Shown: in pieces, positions 7,540-14,380 of the stretch
Layout: every line of letters starts with the position of its first letter
Numbering within the stretch: the stretch's first letter is position 1
DNA from: an uncultured Collinsella sp.
GTDB lineage: Bacteria; Actinomycetota; Coriobacteriia; Coriobacteriales; Coriobacteriaceae
DNA: 33,651 nucleotides
NCBI GenBank assembly: GCA_937934165.1
Contig: CALGZX010000065.1
Span: 1-33,651, forward strand
Reading direction: 5' to 3'
Notes under the pieces: generated by a model
Told to the model about the DNA's origin: nothing
What the model saw: only the letters and a program-made list of their open reading frames with translations
The model's database searches: none
Made by a program: the position numbers and the translations under genes

Positions 7540-8166
7540 CTACGGGCGCACGACGCGCACGGCCTGCTCCATCTTCTCCACGATCACGTACATGTTGGTG
7601 ACCTCGCCCACCGCAAGCTGGTCTTTAATGCCATAGTGGTCGAGGCAGGTACCACAGGTGAGAATCTCGACACCCTGCTCGGCCAGACCCTTCAGGTCGT
7701 CGAGTACCGGTGAGCCCTCGACAGTGAGCTTGGCGCCGCCGTTGTAGAACAGCATGGTCGCGGGCAGCTCCTCCTGCTGCGTCACGGCAAAGATAAAGGC
7801 CTTCATGAGCTTGTGGCCCAGCTCGTCGTCGCCACGGCCCATGTAGTCGGTGTAGACGGAAATGACGAGCTTGCCCTTGCCGGCGCTGGCATCACAGAAG
7901 GCAGCGCCATCCTGCTCGGGATCGGCCACGGCAACGGCGCCAGAGGTCGCCACGGTCACGTGCCACTCGGCGTCCGAGATCTTCTCGACCGAGGCCGTGC
8001 AGCCCTTCTCCTGCGCCATCTTGGAGATGTTCTTGACGGCGGTCTCGTTATCGACCGCGGTCACCACGGCACCCTCGCCATCAAGCTGTTTGAGCGCCTT
8101 AAGCGTCTTGACGACGGGCAGCGGGCAGGCATCGCCCATGGCATTGACTTCAATCTTGGTAGACAT
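7540..8166 (-). CDS. yedF: YedF family selenium-metabolism protein (TusA-like + DsrE-like)
   Basis: A 208-residue two-domain protein. Residues 1-75 form a TusA/SirA-like sulfur-carrier domain with the CPxP motif (C14-P-L-P). Residues about 98-205 form a DsrE-like domain (LVISVYTDYMGRGDDELG ... LTCGTCLDHYGI) with C171 and C174. This architecture defines the YedF family linked to selenium metabolism. It probably relays selenium or sulfur between the desulfurase and SelD; the exact step is unknown. The ATG at 8166 has GGA upstream; the frame is open much further into selD, but that extension is a shadow. It lies 61 bp after selD, with a small hairpin (GCCGTTC-taga-GAACGGC, 8187-8204) between. 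Confidence 0.88.
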   Translation of the reverse strand: MSTKIEVNAMGDACPLPVVKTLKALKQLDGEGAVVTAVDNETAVKNISKMAQEKGCTASVEKISDAEWHVTVATSGAVAVADPEQDGAAFCDASAGKGKLVISVYTDYMGRGDDELGHKLMKAFIFAVTQQEELPATMLFYNGGAKLTVEGSPVLDDLKGLAEQGVEILTCGTCLDHYGIKDQLAVGEVTNMYVIVEKMEQAVRVVRP

Positions 8167-8186
8167 AGCAAATTCCTTTCGAAAGA

Positions 8187-8204
8187 GCCGTTCTAGAGAA
8201 CGGC
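8187..8204 (-). other. Intercistronic hairpin between selD and yedF
   Basis: GCCGTTC and GAACGGC pair around a 4-nt loop. No good U-run follows on the minus strand, so it is more likely a processing or stability element, or a weak attenuator, than a terminator. Confidence 0.45.
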
Positions 8205-8227
8205 AAACAGTTACATAAACGTGCGGG

Positions 8228-9277
8228 CTAGCGAACAACGCGGACGGCAGGACCGCCCGGCTCCGCCTCGCACACGCGCCCGACAACGGCCGCGATGCGC
8301 CCCTCGGCATGCAGGCGACGCGCAAGCCCATCCACATCGGCAGCAGGCGCCGCGATGAGCAAACCGCCCGAGGTCTGCGGATCGTACAGCGCATCCAACA
8401 TGCCCGGCCCCAGGTCATCGTCGGCCGCCACGCGCGGGCCAAAGAAGTCCTGGTTGCGGTAGGCGCCGGCGGGGATAATGCCCAGACGCGCCATGTCGAG
8501 CACCTGGTCAAAGAGCGGTACCGCTCCCGACGTAAGCTCAATCTGCACACCCGAGCCCTCGGCCATCTCGCACGCGTGCCCGATCAGGCCAAAGCCCGTG
8601 ACATCGGTGCAGCCGTGAAGCTCAAGTCCCTCGGCCAGACGAATCGGCGCCTCGTTGAGGGTGCGCATCGAGTCAAATACGGCTGCGGCCTCGTCCTGCT
8701 CGATGAGCTCGCCCTTAATGGCCGTGGTGATGATGCCCGAGCCGATCGCCTTGGTCAGCAGCAACGCATCACCCACGCGCGCGCCGCTGTTGGCGAGCAT
8801 GCGGTCGAGTGGCACAAAACCGCTCACGGACAGGCCGTACTTAGGCTCGTCGTCGTTGATGGTGTGACCGCCCGCGATGGAGCAACCCGCCTCGACGCAC
8901 TTGTCGGCGCCGCCCGCCAGAATCTGGCCGGCAACCTCGACGCCCAGGCAGCTCGGAATGCACAGCAGGTTCATGGCATGGCTCGGCCGCCCGCCCATGG
9001 CGTAGATATCCGACAGCGAGTTGGCCGCAGCGATCTGGCCAAACAGAAACGGGTCGTCGACCATCGGCGGGAAGAAGTCGATGGACTGCACGAGGCCCAA
9101 GTTATCGCCAACGCGAAAGACGCTCGCATCGTCGGAGGTATCGAACCCCACGAGCAAGTTGTCGTTATGCACATTGGGTAAATCGCCCAGGACCTGGGCG
9201 AGGGCTCCAGGAGCCAACTTAGCAGCTCAACCAGAGGCAGCGGTCATCTGCGTGAGCTTAATAACATCGTCAGCCAT
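8228..9277 (-). CDS. selD: Selenophosphate synthetase, itself a selenoprotein (Sec17)
   Basis: A 349-residue enzyme that makes selenophosphate from selenide and ATP, the selenium donor for selenocysteine. The true start is the ATG at 9277, preceded by GAGGAGGAATCG. An in-frame TGA at 9227-9229 is codon 17, within ASG-U-AAKLAPG. This is the active-site position (Cys17 in E. coli), and the partner K20 is present. Downstream motifs are typical: DDASVFRV, SIDFFPPMVDDPFLFGQIAA, CSIAGGHTIND, TDVTGFGLIGH, DPQTSGGLLIA. A caller that stops at TGA starts at the TTG of codon 21 and loses the catalytic residue. Because its own synthesis needs Sec, output may depend on selenium supply. Confidence 0.96.
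9193..9229 (-). promoter_or_regulatory. Candidate SECIS element of selD
   Basis: After the TGA (9229-9227) two alternative short stems are possible: GGCTC/GAGCC (9215-9211 with 9207-9203), or CCTGG/CCAGG (9211-9207 with 9197-9193) with a 9-nt loop starting about 20 nt after the TGA. The second has the more usual spacing. Which one forms cannot be settled by eye. Confidence 0.5.
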
Positions 9278-9360
9278 CGATTCCTCCTCTCATAGGTCAA
9301 TCAGTTCCTCCCAGTATACGCATGGCGGCGCCGAGAGCGGACGGCGAATGACACCGCCCC

Positions 9361-10125
9361 TTACATGAGCGCCTGTGCGCGAATCGCCGCACCGATGGCA
9401 CCGGCAAAGCGAGCCTGGGGCGAGGTGGTAACCGGCGACCCCAGCAGCGCGGCCAGCCGCTCCACAACGTAGGTGTTCTCGCACAGACCGCCGGTCAGAT
9501 AGTACGGGACGCCCGCCGCCTGGCCGGCCATAGTCGCCACGCGCGACACGACGCTTTCGATCACGCCACGCGCAATGTTCTCGCGCGGCTCGCCACGACC
9601 GATCAGGCTGATGACCTCGCTTTCGGCAAAGACCGTGCACATGCTGGATATCTTGGTGGGCTCACCGGAACGCGCAAGGTCGGCCATCTGCTGCTGGGTA
9701 ATGCCCAGGCGGTCGGCCATAATCTCCAGAAAGCGCCCCGTGCCGGCGGCGCACTTGTCGTTCATGGCAAACTTGGCCACGCGGCCACTTTTTAGCTGAA
9801 TGACCTTGGTGTCCTGGCCGCCCACGTCGATCACGGTGCCGTGGTCGCCAAACAGGCGCACGGCACCGGTACCGTGACAGGTGATCTCGGTCACGACCTT
9901 GTGCGCATAGGGCACGGCGACACGGCCGTAGCCAGTCGCGACCACGCGAACATCGTCACCCGTCACGTCATAACCCGCCGCTGCCAGTGCCTCGCGCAGC
10001 CGCTCGGAAGCATCGACCGAGGAGAACCCGGTTGGCTGCACGCACGTCCACGCCACCGAACGCTCCCCGTCGACCACAGCAGCCTTAGCCGCCGTAGACC
10101 CGATATCGATCCCGACCCCTATCAT
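9361..10125 (-). CDS. ATP-dependent activase of 2-hydroxyacyl-CoA dehydratase/double-cubane reductase family
   Basis: A 254-residue HgdC/YjiL-type activator of the BadF/BcrAD ATPase superfamily. It begins with an ASKHA phosphate loop (GVGIDIGSTAAKAA) and has a second nucleotide motif VIDVGGQDTKVI. The two cysteines that bridge the subunits of the dimer through one [4Fe-4S] cluster are C125 (DKCAAGTGRF) and C163 (SSMCTVFAESEVI); their spacing matches HgdC. It should inject an electron, driven by ATP hydrolysis, into the reductases encoded just upstream. The start has GGGAGAG before it. selD follows 83 bp downstream on the same strand. Given its neighbours, activation of the double-cubane proteins is likelier than of a classical dehydratase. 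Confidence 0.9.
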   Translation of the reverse strand: MIGVGIDIGSTAAKAAVVDGERSVAWTCVQPTGFSSVDASERLREALAAAGYDVTGDDVRVVATGYGRVAVPYAHKVVTEITCHGTGAVRLFGDHGTVIDVGGQDTKVIQLKSGRVAKFAMNDKCAAGTGRFLEIMADRLGITQQQMADLARSGEPTKISSMCTVFAESEVISLIGRGEPRENIARGVIESVVSRVATMAGQAAGVPYYLTGGLCENTYVVERLAALLGSPVTTSPQARFAGAIGAAIRAQALM

Positions 10126-10177
10126 GGCTCTCTCCCAATCTAAACATCAAAGACAGCGGCGCGTTCAGGCGCCTTAG

Positions 10178-10285
10178 CTCTAGGTTTCTCAGGTGCCGGA
10201 GATTGCCCCGAAAGAGGAGCGCAGCGTACTTTGGTACGCAAGCGACGGTTTGAGGGGCAAGATCCGGTGGCTGAGGAAGCTAGAG
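10178..10285. repeat. Long imperfect hairpin element, copy 1
   Basis: Arms 10178-10209 and 10254-10285 pair over 32 positions: 25 Watson-Crick, 3 G-U on the plus strand, and 4 mismatches, two of which form a GA/GA internal loop. The tip holds GCGTAC-tttg-GTACGC. The internal loop has GAAAGAGGAG on one side and CGACGGTTTGA on the other. The right arm contains the stop codon of the double-cubane gene (10280). Copies 2 (11477-11578) and 3 (26918-27016) share the core. The conserved GA/GA loop and G-U pairs favour a plus-strand RNA, although the neighbouring genes are read from the minus strand. Confidence 0.75.
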
Positions 10286-11443
10286 GGTTTCGATGAAGGC
10301 GGCGATGCGCGTCTCGATCTGGCCCATGTCGCCGTTGCTGTAATCGGTCTCAATCTTCATGTACGGAATGCCCGCACCCTCGACGGCCTCCTGCATACGG
10401 GCACTCTCAACGTTGAAGGTGTGGCATGCCTGCAGCACGCTCTCTACCACGCCATCGACGTGGTACTTCTCGCACATGGCCAAAGTGTTTTCCATACGGC
10501 CGCCGTTGGGTGTCATGACCGAGCAGTTAATGTCCAGGTAACGGTCGGCGATGGCGCGCAGGATGTCGGGAGCCTCCGGATCGATCATCATGGCCGCCGT
10601 GCGCTCGCCCGAGCAGTCGTCCATGCACACGACCACGCCGCCGTTGGACTCGATGGTGCGACCGATCTTGTTGATGACGCCGCCCACCGGGCAGCCGGTG
10701 ATCAGAATGCGCTTGGCATCCGCCGCAACCGGGCGCTCGCCCGCGTCGTAGGCCTCGCGCAGCTTGGCAACCTTTTGCTCCAGTTGCTGCGTGTAAGCCT
10801 CGATATCAAAGCTGAACGTACCGGCAAACATGGTGCTCATCAGATCGACGCCGCTCATAGCCGCCGGCTGATTGGCCTGCAGCGCGAACATCTCGAGCTG
10901 AGCCGCACGCAAGCGGTTGCGACGACGAACGGCAGCGCGCAGGTCATCATCGGTGATCGTAATACCGTAGAAGTTATCGAGCTCCTCCTTGAGCAGGCGG
11001 CACTCCTCGTACCAGCCTTCACGCTCGTAGGCGCGATCGCGACCCTGCGGCAGGTGCAGAATGTGCGTGCGCTTGAGCTCGTTGAGTAGCTCGTACATCT
11101 TCTTCTTGCCGTCGCAGGTGGTCTCACCGATGATCATGTCGCTAAAGTACGTAAACGGGCACTTTTGCGAGTAGGCAAAGCCGTACGTCGACTTGATGAG
11201 CGGACAGAGATTTGCCGGCAGTACCTTCTCGGCTTCGGGAATCACCTCGTCGGACGTGCCGCACAGCGCCACGCTCGCAGCCCCCGCTGCATCGATAATC
11301 TCGAGCGGCGTGTAGCTGCACAAAAAGCCGACCAGGCGATTGCCCGCCTGCTTATAATCCTTGACGCGAATAAACGCCGCCTTGCGCTGCTCGTTGAACT
11401 CCTCAAACGTGGACGGCAACGGCTGCTCAATATTTTCCGACAT
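10280..11443 (-). CDS. Double-cubane-cluster reductase (YjiM/HgdB-like), paralogue 2
   Basis: A 387-residue protein of the 2-hydroxyacyl-CoA dehydratase D-component superfamily, in the single-gene YjiM/double-cubane branch. Characteristic stretches are LVGFLCSYTPLEII, LPANLCPLIKSTYGFA, and GETTCDGKKKMYELL. Candidate iron-sulfur ligands are C42, C61, C80, C95 and C110, plus the cysteine in ILITGCPVGG. Family members hold an Fe8S9 cluster and reduce small substrates after ATP-driven activation. The physiological substrate is unknown. AGGAG precedes the ATG at 11443; upstream in-frame starts lack a site. It is a diverged tandem copy of the gene at 11594-12877, with a hairpin element after each. 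Confidence 0.85.
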   Translation of the reverse strand: MSENIEQPLPSTFEEFNEQRKAAFIRVKDYKQAGNRLVGFLCSYTPLEIIDAAGAASVALCGTSDEVIPEAEKVLPANLCPLIKSTYGFAYSQKCPFTYFSDMIIGETTCDGKKKMYELLNELKRTHILHLPQGRDRAYEREGWYEECRLLKEELDNFYGITITDDDLRAAVRRRNRLRAAQLEMFALQANQPAAMSGVDLMSTMFAGTFSFDIEAYTQQLEQKVAKLREAYDAGERPVAADAKRILITGCPVGGVINKIGRTIESNGGVVVCMDDCSGERTAAMMIDPEAPDILRAIADRYLDINCSVMTPNGGRMENTLAMCEKYHVDGVVESVLQACHTFNVESARMQEAVEGAGIPYMKIETDYSNGDMGQIETRIAAFIETL

Positions 11444-11476
11444 ATAACTCCTAAACCTTTTAACCAACCAAGGAAA

Positions 11477-11578
11477 CGGCTTTCCCAGGTGCCCGAGATT
11501 GCCGTGAAAGAGAAGCGCCGCATACTTTGGTACGCAAGCGACGGTTTGAACGGCAAGATCGGGCGCCTAGGGAAGCCG
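11477..11578. repeat. Long imperfect hairpin element, copy 2
   Basis: Arms 11477-11505 and 11550-11578 pair over 29 positions with only three mismatches, two of them the same GA/GA internal loop as copy 1. Against copy 1 the arms changed together: TTGCCCC/GGGGCAA became TTGCCGT/ACGGCAA, and CCGGA/TCCGG became CCCGA/TCGGG. The tip keeps TACTTTGGTACGCAAGCGACGG. It lies 15 bp after the upstream reductase gene. Confidence 0.77.
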
Positions 11579-11593
11579 CCAGGGCGGATAGTC

Positions 11594-12877
11594 CTAAATG
11601 GTTTCCAAGAAAGCTTCAATGCGCGTCTGCAATTGCCCCGCGTCCTCGCCGGCATAGTCGGTCGTGATGTGCATAAACGGAATGCCCGCCTCCTCGGCGG
11701 CCTTCTCCACGGCAAACGACTCCATCTCGTAGAGCGTGCAGAACTGCAGGGCCACGTCGACGATGCCGTCGGCATGCAGGTCCTTGGCCATCTGGACAAT
11801 GTCCTTCATACGCTGGTCGTTGGGCGTAAAGACGGCGCAGTTGATCTTAAAGTAGCGCTCGGCGATGGCATCGAGCATCTCGTCGACCGTCTCGCCGGAC
11901 TCGTCGACCAGGTCCTTGTAATAGCGCGAACCCGTGCAGGACTCCTCGCCCACCACGACGCCGCCGGCCTTCTCGATGAGGTTGAACAGCTTCCAGTTAG
12001 GCACGGCCATGGGCGTGCCGGTGTACAGGATGCGCTTGGTCCCCTTGGGCGCCACGCCCTCGCCGGCCTCGACACGCTGCTCGCACTCAGCCGCCATCTC
12101 GTTGATGGCTCCGGTCAGACGCGACGTGTCATCCATAAAGGCGGCCTGCACGGTCAGTAGGCTATCGAGACCGCTGATGGGCGCCGGGTCGGCAGCGCGC
12201 GTGGCAGCGAGGCGCTGCAGGGCGCGACGCTTCTCGTTGACGGCGTGGATGGCGGCCTTCAGACGCTCGGGCGTAATCTTGACGCCGCACTCTTCCTCAA
12301 TCTTGGCGGCAAGCTTTTTAACCTCGGCCTTCCAGGTCACGAGCGTCGACTCGTCGTGCACGTTGGGAATATCCATGACGTACATGTTCTTTTGCGTGGC
12401 AAAGAACTCGTAGGCCTTCTTCTTACCATCGCAGGTGTTCTCGCCCACCACCAGATCACTCGACTCAATGTAGGGGCAAACCTCGCCCAGCTTAAAGCCG
12501 GCAAAGCTCTTGATGAGCGGGCAGGTGTTGCGCGGCAGATGCTCCTCGACCTTGTCGGTCGCCCAGTCGGCACCCGAGCACAGGCCCACGGGGATGCCAT
12601 CGCAGGCAAGCACGATCTCCTCGGGCACGTACACACAGAACGAACCGACGATCTTGGTGGCCTCGCCGGCCTCCTTCTTGTCGAGCATCTCCTTAATACG
12701 GCCGCTGTGGATGTTGGTGGCGACAAAATCCAGGTAGGACGTAGACTTGGGGCGATTGTTCTGCGTCAGGAACATATCGCCGTACATCTGGCCCACGGCG
12801 CCCAGCAGCATGTCGTGGTCGGCAAGATTCATGCCGAGGCTCTCCCACATCGGATGGAAATCGAATTCTTCAGCCAT
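11594..12877 (-). CDS. Double-cubane-cluster reductase (YjiM/HgdB-like), paralogue 1
   Basis: A 427-residue protein, first gene of the seven-gene unit. It has an extra N-terminus of about 40 residues relative to paralogue 2, then the same family signature: SFCVYVPEEIVLACDGIPVGLC, LPRNTCPLIKSFAGF, GEVCPYIESSDLVVGENTCDGKKK. Cysteines C81, C92, C100, C119, C134 and C149 cluster in this block, with C314, C347 and C380 later. Where paralogue 2 has TGCP, this one has TGTP (residues 288-291), so one potential ligand differs. Both copies end with a matching (T/E)TDY...GQ...TRI.AF.ET. The ATG at 12877 follows GAGGGGAACCGTC. The two may form a heterodimer or act separately. Confidence 0.85.
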   Translation of the reverse strand: MAEEFDFHPMWESLGMNLADHDMLLGAVGQMYGDMFLTQNNRPKSTSYLDFVATNIHSGRIKEMLDKKEAGEATKIVGSFCVYVPEEIVLACDGIPVGLCSGADWATDKVEEHLPRNTCPLIKSFAGFKLGEVCPYIESSDLVVGENTCDGKKKAYEFFATQKNMYVMDIPNVHDESTLVTWKAEVKKLAAKIEEECGVKITPERLKAAIHAVNEKRRALQRLAATRAADPAPISGLDSLLTVQAAFMDDTSRLTGAINEMAAECEQRVEAGEGVAPKGTKRILYTGTPMAVPNWKLFNLIEKAGGVVVGEESCTGSRYYKDLVDESGETVDEMLDAIAERYFKINCAVFTPNDQRMKDIVQMAKDLHADGIVDVALQFCTLYEMESFAVEKAAEEAGIPFMHITTDYAGEDAGQLQTRIEAFLETI

Positions 12878-13260
12878 GACGGTTCCCCTCTCGAACCAAA
12901 AATGAATAGCTACGGTATTTCTGCACGGTGGGTGGCGAAAACCCAGCCGTGCTCAAACCCGGAATTTTGGGGAACCCGCTTTGCGGTCGATTATTTAGTT
13001 GTGCGTCGTCTCTCCCGGAGCCGTGAACATACCTGCTCATATGCGGCTCCGATCCATATACAGGGCGCGCGCGGCAACGCGACGCGAATATGTCATCTGC
13101 AGCACCGGCGCACCCTCCTTTTCTCGTCGAAGGTAACTATATCAACGGTTGTCGTCCAGACGAACACCGCCGACATGCGTACGACAGCGTCGTGTGCCGT
13201 CGTTTAATAAATAATTATCTGTGTTGATAAGAGTTTGTCATCCATCATTCGGCGAACGGC
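12878..13260 (-). promoter_or_regulatory. Leader and promoter region of the double-cubane/selenium operon
   Basis: A 383-bp non-coding stretch. Reading the minus strand: a possible -10 TATAGT (13141-13136) with a weak -35 TTCGTC 17 bp upstream; a GGAGG site (13118-13114); a 22-codon open frame from GTG 13105 to TGA 13037; a hairpin with GGAGCCG/CGGCTCC arms (13050-13044 with 13023-13017) overlapping the end of that frame; and a second hairpin (12952-12923, GCACGG + GGGT arms). The pattern resembles a leader-peptide arrangement, but no known riboswitch or codon bias is evident. Confidence 0.4.
13037..13105 (-). CDS. Possible 22-residue leader peptide
   Basis: GTG at 13105 lies 8 nt after a good GGAGG site. 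The frame encodes MLQMTYSRRVAARALYMDRS plus two residues (R, I) and stops at TGA 13037, inside the base of a downstream hairpin. It is arginine-rich (five R) with no cysteine. It lies 160 bp upstream of the first double-cubane gene. Only the ribosome-binding site and position support it; it could be chance. Confidence 0.25.
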   Translation of the reverse strand: MLQMTYSRRVAARALYMDRSRI

Positions 13261-13295
13261 AAGACAAAGCCGCCGAGGCTTATATCCCCGACGGC
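13261..13295 (-). terminator. Terminator of the mod operon
   Basis: GCCGCCGAGG (13269-13278) pairs with CCCCGACGGC (13286-13295). On the minus strand the two irregular pairs are G-U, and TTTGTCTT follows. It lies 11 bp after the modC stop. Confidence 0.7.
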
Positions 13296-13306
13296 ATTAC
13301 CCGGCG

Positions 13307-14377
13307 CTATCGACAAACCAAATGGATCTTACTCGCATCGAAATGCATGCGTAGCGTCTCGCCTGCTTGCGGCAGCTCGTCGACAGGCACGCCCACCTTG
13401 TTGACCTTCCACTGCAGACGTGTGGGCGCATCGGCGCGCGGCACGTCCAGCAGCACCAGGCGCTCAAAACGCGAATCGCTCACGCGGGCCACATGCAGGT
13501 CATAGCTGTTGCGACCACGCTCGACACGGTTGTCAACATGGAAGTAGCTTGCCCGAATGCCCAGGTACGCCACATTATCGGGGACCGCGCGACCCACGTT
13601 AAAGGTCATGCCCCAGTCGAGGGCCTCCACTTCTTCGTCGCCGACCTTGCGCGCCCGGCTTGTGTTCTTGCAGCCCGTCAGGCGCAACGCCGCCAGCGTC
13701 TGCGGACGGCGGACCACGTCCTCGACGGAGCCGATCTCCTCCACATGCCCGTCGTGCATCACGCAGATGCGCTGGCAGAGGCGGCACGCCTCATCGATGT
13801 CGTGGCTCACGTAAAGCACAGTACGGTTACAGACGTCGAACAGGTCAAGCATGTTTTGCTCAAGCGCGCTCTTGAGATAGGAATCGAGCGCGCTCATGGG
13901 CTCGTCGAACATAAAGATGCCCGGGTGCGCCGCCACCATGCGAGCAAGGGCCACACGCTGCTGCTGGCCGCCCGAGAGACGCGCGGGATAGCGGTCGGCA
14001 AAGTCGGCCAGGCCAAAAATGCCCAGGTAGCGCTTGGCAAGCTTTTTGCGGGCCGAGGCGTCGCCCGCATCCTCAACGCCCGCGCACACGTTGTCGGCCA
14101 CCGTCATGTTGGGGAAAAGCTGATAGTTTTGGAACAGCAGGGCGCATTTGCGCTCCTGGGGTGACAGGTTGATGCCCGCCTCCGAGTCAAAAAAGGTTAC
14201 GCCGTTGACGATGATCTTGCCCTCGTCGGGCGTCTCCACACCGGCAATGCAGCGCAGCGTACAGCTCTTGCCGCAACCCGAGGCGCCCAGCAGCGCCACG
14301 CGCTCCTCGCCGGCCTTAAGCTGCATGTCGAGCACAAACCCGGGATAACGTTTCTTAATATCCATAACGAGCGACAT
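13307..14377 (-). CDS. modC: Molybdate ABC transporter ATP-binding protein
   Basis: A 356-residue ATPase that powers molybdate import. It shows Walker A GASGCGKS, Q-loop LLFQNYQLFPNMTV, signature LSGGQQQR, Walker B IFMFDEP and the H-loop YVSHDIDEA. The C-terminal 120 residues follow the TOBE-like regulatory region usual in ModC. The ATG at 14377 lies 3 bp after the modB stop, so the two are translationally coupled. Context with modA, modB, mogA and moeA makes molybdate (or tungstate) the substrate. A strong terminator follows its stop. Confidence 0.92.
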   Translation of the reverse strand: MSLVMDIKKRYPGFVLDMQLKAGEERVALLGASGCGKSCTLRCIAGVETPDEGKIIVNGVTFFDSEAGINLSPQERKCALLFQNYQLFPNMTVADNVCAGVEDAGDASARKKLAKRYLGIFGLADFADRYPARLSGGQQQRVALARMVAAHPGIFMFDEPMSALDSYLKSALEQNMLDLFDVCNRTVLYVSHDIDEACRLCQRICVMHDGHVEEIGSVEDVVRRPQTLAALRLTGCKNTSRARKVGDEEVEALDWGMTFNVGRAVPDNVAYLGIRASYFHVDNRVERGRNSYDLHVARVSDSRFERLVLLDVPRADAPTRLQWKVNKVGVPVDELPQAGETLRMHFDASKIHLVCR

Positions 14378-14380
14378 AGC

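Noticed and set aside
7540..8550. Extended yedF starting inside selD
   Set aside because: The extra 128 residues are selD in another frame; the family N-terminus and a GGA site fit the ATG at 8166.
10193..11089. Plus-strand protein beginning with a segment that recurs at the second hairpin element
   Set aside because: The repeated peptide-like string is a translation of the hairpin repeat, and the rest is antisense to the reductase gene.
9361..12877. Classical 2-hydroxyglutaryl- or lactoyl-CoA dehydratase operon
   Set aside because: The GE(T/N)TCDGKKK motif and YjiM-like layout fit the double-cubane branch better, and no CoA-transferase or acyl-CoA dehydrogenase is nearby.
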